DNA from: a bacterium
GTDB taxonomy: Bacteria > Sysuimicrobiota > Sysuimicrobiia > Sysuimicrobiales > Humicultoraceae
Assembly (NCBI GenBank): GCA_031082185.1
Contig: JAVHLI010000001.1
Location: forward strand, 62,001 to 126,000
DNA: 64,000 nt
Direction: 5' to 3'
Part shown: one piece after another, positions 7,779 through 17,302 of the stretch
Position numbering within the stretch: position 1 is the first letter of the stretch
Layout of the letters: each line of letters starts with the position of its first letter
Translations under genes and position numbers: made by a program
Notes under the pieces: generated by a model
Told to the model about the DNA's origin: nothing
The model's input: only the letters and a program-made list of their open reading frames with translations
Databases searched by the model: none

Positions 7779-8054
7779 GTGGTGCCCCAGCTGACGGCTA
7801 CCGTAGTGGAGGCCCCCGCTACTGGCTCGCAGGTTGCGACGCTGATCGCGCTGGCAGCAGAGCTGGGGCTTCCGGGGGAGGGCGGCCGCCGATGGCTGGC
7901 CGATCAGGCGGGTGGGACGCCTTCGGAGCAACTCACCCGGGGAGGGGCCAGCCGGTTGATTGAGCGGCTGCTGCGGATGAAGCGGATCCTGGACAGTGAC
8001 CGCGGTCAGCCAGCGTCGGCGAGGCCGTGGGACGGCATGTCGCTGGGCAGGTAA
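7779..8054 (+). CDS. small protein resembling the C-terminal module of ERF/DUF3072-type phage proteins
   Basis: 91 residues. The stretch SQVATLIALAAELGL followed by EQLTRGGASRLIERLL resembles the helix pair (xxQ..xI..L..lG ... LTkxEASxLIdxL) at the end of phage single-strand annealing proteins and in DUF3072. The start is one of two adjacent GTG codons at 7779 and 7782 with no strong ribosome binding site. It could be a detached or broken end of a larger protein, because the upstream gene ends only 16 bp before it. Confidence 0.45.
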   Translation: MVPQLTATVVEAPATGSQVATLIALAAELGLPGEGGRRWLADQAGGTPSEQLTRGGASRLIERLLRMKRILDSDRGQPASARPWDGMSLGR

Positions 8055-8219
8055 CTCCGCGTCCGCTACAGTAATGGTACCGTTCGATAGGTGCCTTACC
8101 GCAGGCTGGCGAACGGAAGCACAGCGATCTTGACGAAGCGTCTTCTGGCGGTGCCCGGACGGTGGTTCAACCGGTGTGGAATGTGGAAAAGGAGGCCTGC
8201 TTGGGCCTTGAGGAGTAGT

Positions 8220-8252
8220 ATGAACCGCACTGAGGGTCTTGGCGATGGCTGA
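8220..8252 (+). CDS. 10-codon leader ORF overlapping the helicase start
   Basis: ATG at 8220 preceded by TTGAGGAGTAGT, the best ribosome binding site in the region. It encodes ten residues (MNRTEGLGDG) and stops at 8250-8252, five bases inside the helicase gene that starts at 8245. The overlap means ribosomes ending on the leader could re-initiate at the helicase ATG. It may set expression of the whole operon. Leader peptides this short can also be chance; the strong binding site is the argument for it. Confidence 0.45.
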   Translation: MNRTEGLGDG

Positions 8253-11200
8253 TTCCGCCCGGCATGCCATTCGACCCGGCGCTGTCCTGGAGGGCCCGCA
8301 GTTCAGCGAGCCCATGCGGGTCGTAACCGTCCAGCCCGAGGGCGACGGCCGATTCGTGCTCGGGCTCGTCGGCACGCGCACACAAGTCTTCCGCCAGGTG
8401 CAAATTACTGCCGTGGACCTAGACGGGCTCAAGATACTCTCCACTGACTTCACCTTCCAGGGGGATGGGGCGCTACTCCGTCTGGGTCTGCAGGCATACA
8501 CCCTGGGAATCGCGTATGAATACGACCCCTACTTCGCCCTCTCGATCTCGCGTGTGGATCCACTCCCCCATCAGCTCGAGGCGGTCTACGACGTATTGCT
8601 CAGATTGCCACGCGTGCGCTTTCTGCTTGCCGACGACGCAGGAGCCGGCAAGACCATCATGGCGGGCCTATTGCTGAAGGAGCTCAAGCTGCGCGGCCTG
8701 ATTGAGCGAACACTGGTCGTCTGTCCGGCCAACCTCACCTTTCAGTGGCAGCGCGAGCTCCGCGATAAGTTCGACGAGAAGTTTCTTGTACTCAAAGGGG
8801 CAGACCTTCGGGTCCAATACGGTGTCAATCAGTGGCTCGAGCAGCCCCAAGTCATCACCTCTCTCGACTTGGCGAAGCGCAGTGATGTCCTCCCCAGCCT
8901 CCGCCAGGCCTCATGGGACCTCGTTGTCGTGGACGAGGCGCACCGCATGTCCGCCTACGCCGAGGACAAGAAGAGCTTGCGCTACAGGTTAGGTGAGCTG
9001 TTGAGTGAGACCACCGATCACTACCTGCTGCTAACGGCTACTCCGCACAAAGGCGACCCCAGCAACTTCACCCTGTTTCTGCGCCTCCTGGACGCGGACG
9101 CGTACGCTGATGTGCGCTCTATCCGTGAAGCGATGAAGCGGCGCCGGGCGCCATTCTACCTCCGGCGGACCAAGGAGGCGATGGTTCACTTTCCCGAGCA
9201 GGGACCCGACGGAACGTGGGAGGCGCGCAAGATCTTCACCAAGCGTATCCCGCGCACAGTACGCTTCGCGATTCAAGGAGATGAAGAGGCGCTCTACCGC
9301 GCCGTCACGAGGTACGTCCGCAACCAGAGCAGCCGGGCCGCAGCTCAGGAAGCGGATCCTCGCGCCCGCGCGGTTGGATTCCTGATGTCCCTGTACCAGC
9401 GCCGGCTGGCGTCCAGCACGATGGCCCTCCGGCACTCGCTGGCCAATCGGGCGAGGCGGTTTGAGGAGGGTCTGAAGCGCGCGGAACTACTCCTCGCCAC
9501 AGCCCCCCCGGACCTTCCGGATCCGGAGGAACTCGAAGAGATGGAGGAGGCCGAGAGAGAGCGCCTGGAGGAGATCCTCGAGGCGTTTACGCTAGCCCAG
9601 AATCCACAGCAGGTCCGCGAGGAGATCGCCGAGTTGCGCGATCTCGCAGACCGGGCGCAGGCGGTCATAGATGCGGGGGTCGAGGCCAAACTTTCGAAGC
9701 TGCGGGGGCTGCTGCAGGACGAGGGGTTCTTCAGCCGGGCCGACCAGCGCTTGCTCATCTTCACGGAGTTCAAGGACACCCTGGGCTACCTGGTTGACTG
9801 CTTTCGCCAGTGGGGATTCAAGGTAGGATTCATCCACGGCGGTATGCGGCCGGGATCGCGGGACGAGCCCGGTACACGTCTACACACTGAGCAGCAGTTC
9901 TGGGAAGGCGAGATTCAGGTGCTCGTGGCGACCGAGGCTGCTGGCGAGGGCATCAACCTACAGGTCTGCCATATCATGTTCAACTACGACATCCCGTGGA
10001 ATCCGAACCGCCTCGAGCAGCGGATGGGCCGGATCCACCGCTACGGGCAGACGAAGGACTGCTTGATCTTCAACTTCGTGGCTAGCAACACCGTCGAGGG
10101 AAGAATCCTGGAGCGCCTAATGGAGAAGCTCCAGGAGATCCGCAATGCGCTAGACGACGATGCGGTCTTCAACGTTGTTGGGGAAGTCCTGCCGGCCGGA
10201 CAGATCGAACGGGTCCTCCGCGACTTCTATGCCGGCCGCCTAGACGAAGCAGACCTCGAGGACCGGGTGCTGCGCGACGTTCAGGAGGACCGGTTCCGAG
10301 CGATCTGCCAGCACGCCCTTGAAGGGCTGGCGACGCGGACGCTGAACTTGGCTATGCTCGTCGAGCGCCGCGCTCGGGCCCAGGAGCGTCGGATCGTCCC
10401 AGAGACCGTCGCCCGATTCGTGGCTCAGGCCGCGCCGCACGCCTCGCTGACGCTGCGTCCTGTGGCATCGCTGCCCCACACGTTCGATCCAGGGCCCACA
10501 CCGGTGGCCCTGCGCCACCACGCGCGCGCCCAGGACTGGCACCTGCCCTCGCTGGCCAACCGCTATCCACGGCTCACCACCGACCGGGAGACCGCCGATC
10601 GGCACCACCTGGAGTGGGTCACCCCTGGGCACCCGCTGTTCGAAGCACTCCGGCGGCACTCGATGGATGCGGCGCGTCCGGCGCTGGCGTCCGGCGCGTG
10701 CTTCTACTCGCTTAGCCACCAAGGTCCCGCTCGTCTGGATGTGTACCGTGCCCGCGTGGTAGACGGCCTCGGGCAGGTCGTGCACGAGCGTCTGTTTGCT
10801 GTCGAGGTTGCCGAGGACGGCGCCGCGGTGCGGGATGCCGCTCTGTTGGGCGACCTGCTGCTTGCGCCGGCCCCCGCCGACCTGCCCGCCGTGGCTTCGC
10901 TACCCGAATCCAGGGACGTCCTCCAGCAGCGGGTGCTCGATGCCTTCCTGGCGGAGGTGCGCACCGAACGTCTGGACGAGGTAGATCGCATCGCCACACA
11001 TGTGGAGGTGGCCCTGACCGAACTCATTCAACGCGAGGACGAGAAGATCGGCAGGTTCGCCGAGGACAGGGATAGAGGCGTTGAGGGGGCCACCGGGCTA
11101 TTGGCTGCGACCGAGGGGCGGCACGCTGATCTGGTGGCCCGACGCGAACGCCGGCGCCAGGAACTGGCACGTCAGCGCGCCCTCACTCTCCAGAGCGTCG

Positions 11201-11649
11201 ATCGCATGACCAGCATCCTGATACTGCCCCACCCCGAGCGTGAAAGGCCCGAAATTCGCCGCCTCCAACCGGACCCGGAAACCGAGCAGGTCGCAATGGA
11301 AGCCGCGATGGTGTTCGAGCAGCAGGCTGGCCGTCAGGTGCTCGATGTGCATACCGAGAACCTCGGCTATGATCTGACGAGCATTGATCCTCGGGGCGGA
11401 GAGGTGCGCCTCATCGAGGTGAAGGGCCTTGCAGGAGACGGGGGGGATATCACACTGACACCCAACGAGTACCGCGTGGCGCAGGATCGGCGGGACTGCT
11501 ACTGGCTCTACGTGGTTACAAACTGTCGGACGGAGGCCCCGCGGCTGTCCCAAGTTAAGGACCCTGCAACCTACGCGTGGCAGTCTGTCCGCCGGGTTGA
11601 GCACTATGTTCTCCCTGCTTCTCGGCTGGTGGAGGCGGAACGACAGTGA
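8245..11649 (+). CDS. SNF2-type helicase with C-terminal DUF3883 nuclease-like domain
   Basis: 1134 residues. Helicase motifs appear in order: Walker A ADDAGAGKT (about residue 135), DEAH (about 231), LLLTATPHK, then the second RecA lobe with LIFTEFKDT, TEAAGEGINLQ and the arginine-finger region EQRMGRIHRYGQ. A long acidic helical insert lies between lobes (about 410-480). The last 120 residues contain GYDLTSID...RLIEVKG, the DUF3883 pattern with a PD-(D/E)XK-like D...E-x-K. Such ATP-driven DNA translocases occur in DISARM, BREX type 3 (brxHII) and other defence systems. ATG at 8245 has GAGGG eight bases upstream, better than TTG at 8239. First large gene of a five-gene operon. Confidence 0.88.
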   Translation: MADSARHAIRPGAVLEGPQFSEPMRVVTVQPEGDGRFVLGLVGTRTQVFRQVQITAVDLDGLKILSTDFTFQGDGALLRLGLQAYTLGIAYEYDPYFALSISRVDPLPHQLEAVYDVLLRLPRVRFLLADDAGAGKTIMAGLLLKELKLRGLIERTLVVCPANLTFQWQRELRDKFDEKFLVLKGADLRVQYGVNQWLEQPQVITSLDLAKRSDVLPSLRQASWDLVVVDEAHRMSAYAEDKKSLRYRLGELLSETTDHYLLLTATPHKGDPSNFTLFLRLLDADAYADVRSIREAMKRRRAPFYLRRTKEAMVHFPEQGPDGTWEARKIFTKRIPRTVRFAIQGDEEALYRAVTRYVRNQSSRAAAQEADPRARAVGFLMSLYQRRLASSTMALRHSLANRARRFEEGLKRAELLLATAPPDLPDPEELEEMEEAERERLEEILEAFTLAQNPQQVREEIAELRDLADRAQAVIDAGVEAKLSKLRGLLQDEGFFSRADQRLLIFTEFKDTLGYLVDCFRQWGFKVGFIHGGMRPGSRDEPGTRLHTEQQFWEGEIQVLVATEAAGEGINLQVCHIMFNYDIPWNPNRLEQRMGRIHRYGQTKDCLIFNFVASNTVEGRILERLMEKLQEIRNALDDDAVFNVVGEVLPAGQIERVLRDFYAGRLDEADLEDRVLRDVQEDRFRAICQHALEGLATRTLNLAMLVERRARAQERRIVPETVARFVAQAAPHASLTLRPVASLPHTFDPGPTPVALRHHARAQDWHLPSLANRYPRLTTDRETADRHHLEWVTPGHPLFEALRRHSMDAARPALASGACFYSLSHQGPARLDVYRARVVDGLGQVVHERLFAVEVAEDGAAVRDAALLGDLLLAPAPADLPAVASLPESRDVLQQRVLDAFLAEVRTERLDEVDRIATHVEVALTELIQREDEKIGRFAEDRDRGVEGATGLLAATEGRHADLVARRERRRQELARQRALTLQSVDRMTSILILPHPERERPEIRRLQPDPETEQVAMEAAMVFEQQAGRQVLDVHTENLGYDLTSIDPRGGEVRLIEVKGLAGDGGDITLTPNEYRVAQDRRDCYWLYVVTNCRTEAPRLSQVKDPATYAWQSVRRVEHYVLPASRLVEAERQ

Positions 11650-13430
11650 CCCCGGAAAGCCTCCGAGAACTTCTCGCGATCGGCGAAACGGTTGCCGTAG
11701 AGTTCAAGGGGGAGCGGCACCGGGCGCTCTCAGACGACGAGTTGGTGGAGGCCGTCGTCTGCCTTGCCAACCGGGACCGTGAGCCCACGGGTTGGCTGCT
11801 AATCGGCGTGGAGGACGATGGGGTTGTAACCGGTGCCCGGCCCCGGCACGGTGCGGGAACCGATCCGCTTCGGGTAGTGGCGCTAGTCGCGAACAAAACG
11901 GTCCCGTCATTGTCAACGCGCTGCTCTATCGTGCCTTGGGATGGCGAGCAGGTGATCGCCATAGAGGTGCCCCGCGCCGAGCAACCCGTTGGGACCTCCG
12001 ACGGCAAGTACGTGCGGCGGACGATCCTTGGGCGCGGCGAGCCCGGATGCCGGCCTTTTCACTTTCACGAGATACCGTCCGCACTGGCGCACCGAGGGAA
12101 AGTTGATCCCAGCGCGTTCGTCGTTGAGGGTGCTACCTGGGAGGATGTCGACCCCATCGAGGTTGAGCGCTACCGGCGGGCGGTACGCGAGAGTGGAGGA
12201 CGAGGCGACCGCGCTCTCGTTGAACTCTCGGATGAAGAATTGGCCAAAGCCCTGGGAGTGGTTGAAGGGAACTATCAGATCAGCCGGATCCGGCTCGCGG
12301 GGCTTCTACTCTTTGGGCGGGAGGCTTCACTCCAACGGCTGCTGACTACCCACGAAGTGGCCTTTCAAGTGCTCCGCGGGACTGCTGTCGAAATCAACGA
12401 GTTCTTCCGATGGCCACTTCTGCGATCCTTTGAAGAAGTTCTGACACGGTTTCGGGCACGAAACCGCGAGGAAGAGGTAATGATGGGCCTCTTCCGGATT
12501 GGAGTCCCCGACTACCCGGAACGCGCATTTCGCGAAGCCCTGGCTAATGCGCTCCTTCATCGCGACTATGCGCGGCTGGGAGCGGTTCATGTGCAGTGGC
12601 ACGACGACCGCATCGAAGTCTCGAATCCCGGCGGATTTGTTGAAGGGGTCCACCTCGGGAATCTCCTGGTCACACCACCCAGGCCCCGCAACCCCCTCCT
12701 CGCCGACGCGTTCAAACGGGCCGGCCTCGTTGAGCGCACAGCGCGGGGCATTGACACGATCTTCGAGGACTTGCTCAGAACGGGAAGGCCCGGGCCCGAC
12801 TACAGTCGATCGGCAGAGACTGACGTCATGGTCGTCCTCCCTGGCGGCCCGCCAGTTCTTGAGTTTGTCCGTCTCCTCCATGATGAGGAGCGCCGGTTGG
12901 GGCGTCTTTTCGGAGTCGATGAGCTTCTCGTTCTCCATCACTTACGTTCAGCACGGCGTATTGATATCGCTGAATTGAGCCGGCTCGTCCAGAAGCCTGA
13001 TGTAGATGCGCGGCGGGTATTGGAAGGGCTGGTGGAGGCTGGCCTGATTGAGGGGCGAGGTGAGAGACGAGGACGCGTATATCACTTGGCTGCGGCGGTA
13101 TACCGACGGCTCGGCCAGCCGGCCGCTTATGTCAGAACCAGGGGGTTTGAGGCCGACCAGCAGAAGCAGATGGTGGTGCAGTTCGTCGAGAAGCACGGGC
13201 GCATCGCGCGGCGCGAGGTCGCCGAGTTGTGTAAGCTATCGTCCGCCCAGGCGCGCACGCTACTGGGCCGGCTCGCCGAACAGGGGGTCTTGATCCTCCA
13301 TGGAAGAAAGCGTGGAGCGTACTATGAGCGTGGAGCCAAAGATATGGCAAAATCCAAATCGCGTTTGAGCAGAGCCAAAAAAGGCCATTCCGCCGCCAAA
13401 TCGAGCAAGCGCCCGGAAAGGGAGGCCTGA
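11646..13430 (+). CDS. AlbA_2 domain protein with RecG-like ATP-binding C-terminal module and winged helices
   Basis: 594 residues. Residues about 10-130 are an AlbA_2 (Schlafen-type) domain (VAVEFKGERHR, GWLLIGVEDDG). Residues about 290-390 match the HATPase_c_4 module of AlbA_2/RecG-like regulators (FREALANALLHRDY, IEVSNPGGF, GIDTIFEDL). The rest holds winged-helix-like repeats (DIAELSRLVQK; IARREVAELCKLSSAQ) and a Lys/Ser-rich tail. Family members act as DNA-binding regulators or defence components. The GTG start overlaps the helicase stop as GTGA, showing translational coupling. Confidence 0.82.
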   Translation: MTPESLRELLAIGETVAVEFKGERHRALSDDELVEAVVCLANRDREPTGWLLIGVEDDGVVTGARPRHGAGTDPLRVVALVANKTVPSLSTRCSIVPWDGEQVIAIEVPRAEQPVGTSDGKYVRRTILGRGEPGCRPFHFHEIPSALAHRGKVDPSAFVVEGATWEDVDPIEVERYRRAVRESGGRGDRALVELSDEELAKALGVVEGNYQISRIRLAGLLLFGREASLQRLLTTHEVAFQVLRGTAVEINEFFRWPLLRSFEEVLTRFRARNREEEVMMGLFRIGVPDYPERAFREALANALLHRDYARLGAVHVQWHDDRIEVSNPGGFVEGVHLGNLLVTPPRPRNPLLADAFKRAGLVERTARGIDTIFEDLLRTGRPGPDYSRSAETDVMVVLPGGPPVLEFVRLLHDEERRLGRLFGVDELLVLHHLRSARRIDIAELSRLVQKPDVDARRVLEGLVEAGLIEGRGERRGRVYHLAAAVYRRLGQPAAYVRTRGFEADQQKQMVVQFVEKHGRIARREVAELCKLSSAQARTLLGRLAEQGVLILHGRKRGAYYERGAKDMAKSKSRLSRAKKGHSAAKSSKRPEREA

Positions 13431-13489
13431 GGACCGCACCCTTGGCGAAGGGCCACCCTGCAGCAGTGAACCCCCGAGGAGAGGCTTCG

Positions 13490-14122
13490 ATGCTGGAGCC
13501 CGTCCCGTTTCTGCCAATCGAGCAAGAGCTTCTCCTGCTGGCCAAGGCAGGAAACGAACATGCTTTCGAGGCTCTCCTCCGCCGCTACGAGTGGCTCGTA
13601 CGCGCTCGGGCCCGGAGCTTCTTCCTTCAGGGGGCCGAGTACGAGGACCTCATCCAGGAAGGCATGATTGGTCTCTTCAAAGCCGTGCGCGATTTCCGCG
13701 CAGATGGCGGCGCATTCAGATCCTTCGCCGATCTCTGCATCACACGGCAGATCATCACCGCCGTCAAGACGGCCTCTCGCCAGAAGCACATCCCGCTGAA
13801 CTCCGCCTTCTCTCTAGAAGCGCCTCGGTATGACGGCAACGGGGACCGGACAGTCGGCGATACCGTCAGCGACCAGGCCGCGCCTCTCGATGCCGTCTTT
13901 CTGCAGACGGCCGAAGTGCGGGCCGTTATGGATGTCTTGCGGCAGCGCCTGTCGGCTTTCGAGTTCTTGGCGCTGACCCTGTGGCTTGAGGGCCGACCAT
14001 ACGACGAGATCGCCCGGCGCCTCGGCAAGCACATCAAGTCCGTGGACAACGGGCTCTGGAGGGTCAAGTGCAAGATTCGACGCCTGCTGGGTGCGGGCGT
14101 CATTCCCCGAGGTGACATCTGA
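13490..14122 (+). CDS. SigH-family RNA polymerase sigma factor (sigma-30 type)
   Basis: 210 residues. Region 2 contains YEDLIQEGMIGLFKAVRDFR and FRSFADLCITRQIITAVKTA, then KHIPLNSAFSLEAP, a signature of the SigH (Spo0H) group. Region 4.2 contains EIARRLGKHIKSVDNGLWRVK with the -35-reading helix-turn-helix. Length and both regions are complete, so it should be functional. ATG at 13490 follows CGAGGAGAGG; the TTG at 13442 lacks this. It lies 59 bp after the AlbA_2 gene and directly before the methyltransferase. A dedicated sigma factor inside a defence-like operon is unusual and could drive the operon or reprogram transcription. Confidence 0.9.
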   Translation: MLEPVPFLPIEQELLLLAKAGNEHAFEALLRRYEWLVRARARSFFLQGAEYEDLIQEGMIGLFKAVRDFRADGGAFRSFADLCITRQIITAVKTASRQKHIPLNSAFSLEAPRYDGNGDRTVGDTVSDQAAPLDAVFLQTAEVRAVMDVLRQRLSAFEFLALTLWLEGRPYDEIARRLGKHIKSVDNGLWRVKCKIRRLLGAGVIPRGDI

Positions 14123-14154
14123 GTCTCCCCCGGGACTGCCGTCGCCTGATTGAG

Positions 14155-17100
14155 GTGGACTTCCCGATCGCCGCGGTCAGCAGGCACTCGGCGCGGGAGA
14201 AGTCCATCCGGCACGGGCATCCCAGCACGCTGCACCTGTGGTGGGCCAGGCGACCGTTGGCGGCGTGCCGGGCAGTCCTGATGGGATTGCTCCTCCCCGA
14301 CCCCTGCGATTCTCACTGTCCGCCTGCCTTCAAGGAGGCTGCGCGGAAGGCACTGGCCCCGGTGCGGGGATCCGGCGACGGCTCCAGCGACAAGGCGCTC
14401 CGGAAGTCGCTGCTGGGATTCATCGCTGACTTCAGCAACTGGGACCACGCGGCGAACCCAGCGTTCCTCGATGCGGCCAGGATGCTGGTTCGTGGGGCCC
14501 ATCCTGACGGCCCGCCGCTGGTTGTGGATCCATTTGCCGGCGGTGGCAGCATCCCCCTGGAAGCCCTCCGGGTGGGGTGTGAGGCGTTCGCCAGCGATCT
14601 CAATCCCGTGGCCTGCCTCATCCTGAAGGTGCTCCTCGAAGACATCCCCCGCTACGGGCGGGCGAAGATACGGATTCCGACCGCCGGCGGAGGAGTGGAA
14701 GAGGTAGAGGGCCTGGCCGAGGCGGTGCGTCGTGTCGGCGCGCAGATCAAGGTTGCAGCCGAGAGGGAGCTCGCTGGCTTCTATCCGCCTGACTCCGATG
14801 GCGCACGCCCCATCGCCTACCTGTGGGCGCGGACGGTGCGGTGTGAGGCTCCCAAGTGCGGTGCGGAGATTCCGCTGGCGCGATCGTTCTGGCTTTCGAA
14901 GAAGGCGAACAGGCGGCGGGCGCTCCATTTGCGCATCGAACGGCCCAAGGGCCACCCTCCGGAAGTGGCCTTCGAGGTCTTTGAACCGGAGCGGGAATCC
15001 AAGGTGCCAGAAGGCACCGTAACGCGAGGGCACGCTACATGCCCAGCGTGCGGCACGGTGCTGCGGGTCGAGCGGGTGCGGGCGCAGCTCAGCGTTCAGC
15101 ATGGGGGCGCGGATACGGTGTTCGATGAGCGCGACCGGCGCAAAGGTGGGGCGCGGCTGCTGGCTGTGGTGACGGTTCGCCCCGGGGAGCGGGGACGGCA
15201 TTATCGGGTGCCGACTCAGCGGGACTACGATGCGGTGCGAAGGGCTGCCGAGGTACTTGAGAAGAAGATCAAACATCCGCTGCCGAACGGCCTGGCGCCG
15301 GTTCCAGATGAACCGCTGCCTCCAGAAGGTACGCTAGGCTTTCGCGTCCAGAAGTATGGTATGCGCACCTGGGGCGACCTGTTCACGGCGCGGCAGAAGT
15401 TGGCGCTGGTGACGCTGGCGGAGAAGGTACGAGGGAGTGCAGGTGGCGAGGAGCGCCTGAATTCGGCACTTGAAGACTTGGCCGCGTTGGTTCTTGGTCG
15501 CGTGGCTGATCAGCAATCAAGCCTCGTCCGTTGGCTTCAAACTATCCAGGCGGTTGCAAGCACATTCGGACGCCAGGCATTGCCAATCGTGTGGGATTTT
15601 GCTGAACCGAATCCTATGTCAGGCACGGGTGCCAACTTTGACGGAGCACTCGAATGGGTTGCCCGTGTCGCCAGCGCCTGGCCCGGGTCACAGACCTCCG
15701 GGCAAACGCAGATCGCAGACGCCACCAACTACCCGCTGCCAGACGACGCAGCAGGCGTCTGGTTCACCGATCCGCCCTACTACGATGCAGTGCCTTACGC
15801 TGATCTCTCTGATTTCTTCTTCGTCTGGTTGAAACGAACATTACCAAATCATCCGTTGTTACGTGATCCCTTCAACCCAGAGAATCCCCTCACGCCCAAG
15901 ACGGCTGAGATTGTGCAGAATGAGGTCAGCCGCGTTGACGGTCGCGTCAAGGACCGCCAGTTCTTTGAAGAAAGCATGGCCCGCGCCTTCACCGAAGGAC
16001 GGCGTGTGTTACAGGACGATGGCGTCGGAGCTGTCGTCTTTGCGCACAAGAGCACGGAAGGATGGGAGGCGCTCCTATCGGCCATGGTACGAGCGAGATG
16101 GGTCGTCACGGCCTCCTGGCCGATAGTCACAGAACGAGGAGTGCGACCTCGGGCTCGTGAGGCTGCTGCCCTCTCCGCCAGCATTCACCTCGTTGTCAGG
16201 CCACGGCTTGAGAGCGCTCCAATTGGTGATTGGGGCGACATCATGCGTGAGCTTCCCAAGCGCATCCAGGATTGGATGGACCGGCTCTCAGCGGAGAGGA
16301 TCCGCGGCGCGGACCTGGTCTTCAGTTGCATCGGTCCCGCGATGGAGCTGTTCAGCCGCTACCCGCGGGTGGAGACGGCCGACGGCGAGGAGGTGGGCCT
16401 GGCCAGCAATCCTGCGGCGCGATCCGAGGCAGCGCGCAACGGTTTCCTCTGGTACATTTGGCAGGTGGTCGGCCGAATTGCCCTCCAGCGCGTGCTCGGC
16501 GGTCCGGATGGCCGGGTGGGCGGCGACCCCGCTGGGGCTCTGGAAGAAGACGCCCGCCTGACCGCACTGTTCCTGTGGACGCTCCAGAGTACGGAGAACG
16601 GGAACAACGGGAAGCGGCCATCAGCCCAGGTTGGAGTTGAAGAGGCTGAAGAAGAGGTGGCAACCGAGGAGGAGGATGAGGAGCCTCTCCCCAAACACAA
16701 GGGGGGCCTCACCCTTATCTACGACGTGGCCCGCCGCTTCGCGCAGCCGCTTGGCATCCACATGGAACTGTGGAATGGCCGTGTCATCGAGATCGAGAAG
16801 GGAATTGTCCGCCTGCTTCCGGTCGCCGAGCGGGCCCCACAGCTGTTCGGACGAGAGGGAGCCGAGGCAATGGCACAGCGCATCGTGGCGGCTCCGGAAG
16901 ATCCCCAGGTACAGCTCTTCCCCGATGAGCGCGCAGGTGCAGTACCGGCGATCCGCGCACCGGGGCGGCGCGGGGCCATGAGGAGGCGACGGGCAATGAC
17001 GGCTACTGCCGGCGCCGATGACGAGTCTGCTCAGGTCACAGTGGGGATCGAGCCCGAACACCCCTTCACCGCAACCCGGCGCGAGCCCACAACTCTCGAC

Positions 17101-17289
17101 CGCATCCACGCCGCGATGCTCCTCCAGGCCTCCGGTCAAGCCGCGGCACTCCGGGCGCTGCTAGAGGCCGAGACAAGGCGCGGGCCCGACTTCTTGCGAC
17201 TCGCCAACGCACTATCGGCTCTCTACCCGAAGACCAGCGAGGAGAAACGGCTGCTTGACGCCATGCTTCTCGCTGTACCGCGGCGGTAA
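14155..17289 (+). CDS. DUF1156 DNA methyltransferase (COG1743 type)
   Basis: 1044 residues from GTG 14155. It opens with the DUF1156 hallmark (GHPSTLHLWWARRPL). The SAM-binding motif DPFAGGGSIPLEA lies near residue 125 and the amino-methyltransferase motif DPPYYD near residue 539. Cysteine pairs near 229 (CEAPKC) and 296 (CPAC) suggest a zinc ribbon. The order fits an adenine-N6 (or cytosine-N4) DNA methylase of the type in BREX type 3 (pglXI) and similar systems. The conserved RRLIEVDFPI starts upstream of this GTG: the frame is open back to 14116, and CTG at 14119 has GAGGTGA four bases before it. That CTG, overlapping the sigma stop, may be the true start. Confidence 0.87.
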   Translation: MDFPIAAVSRHSAREKSIRHGHPSTLHLWWARRPLAACRAVLMGLLLPDPCDSHCPPAFKEAARKALAPVRGSGDGSSDKALRKSLLGFIADFSNWDHAANPAFLDAARMLVRGAHPDGPPLVVDPFAGGGSIPLEALRVGCEAFASDLNPVACLILKVLLEDIPRYGRAKIRIPTAGGGVEEVEGLAEAVRRVGAQIKVAAERELAGFYPPDSDGARPIAYLWARTVRCEAPKCGAEIPLARSFWLSKKANRRRALHLRIERPKGHPPEVAFEVFEPERESKVPEGTVTRGHATCPACGTVLRVERVRAQLSVQHGGADTVFDERDRRKGGARLLAVVTVRPGERGRHYRVPTQRDYDAVRRAAEVLEKKIKHPLPNGLAPVPDEPLPPEGTLGFRVQKYGMRTWGDLFTARQKLALVTLAEKVRGSAGGEERLNSALEDLAALVLGRVADQQSSLVRWLQTIQAVASTFGRQALPIVWDFAEPNPMSGTGANFDGALEWVARVASAWPGSQTSGQTQIADATNYPLPDDAAGVWFTDPPYYDAVPYADLSDFFFVWLKRTLPNHPLLRDPFNPENPLTPKTAEIVQNEVSRVDGRVKDRQFFEESMARAFTEGRRVLQDDGVGAVVFAHKSTEGWEALLSAMVRARWVVTASWPIVTERGVRPRAREAAALSASIHLVVRPRLESAPIGDWGDIMRELPKRIQDWMDRLSAERIRGADLVFSCIGPAMELFSRYPRVETADGEEVGLASNPAARSEAARNGFLWYIWQVVGRIALQRVLGGPDGRVGGDPAGALEEDARLTALFLWTLQSTENGNNGKRPSAQVGVEEAEEEVATEEEDEEPLPKHKGGLTLIYDVARRFAQPLGIHMELWNGRVIEIEKGIVRLLPVAERAPQLFGREGAEAMAQRIVAAPEDPQVQLFPDERAGAVPAIRAPGRRGAMRRRRAMTATAGADDESAQVTVGIEPEHPFTATRREPTTLDRIHAAMLLQASGQAAALRALLEAETRRGPDFLRLANALSALYPKTSEEKRLLDAMLLAVPRR

Positions 17290-17302
17290 GTTGGAGGTTC
17301 AC

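Noticed and set aside
13627-15276. 549-codon minus-strand frame
   Set aside because: It is antisense to the sigma factor and the DUF1156 methylase, both with clear motifs; the product has no recognisable domain.
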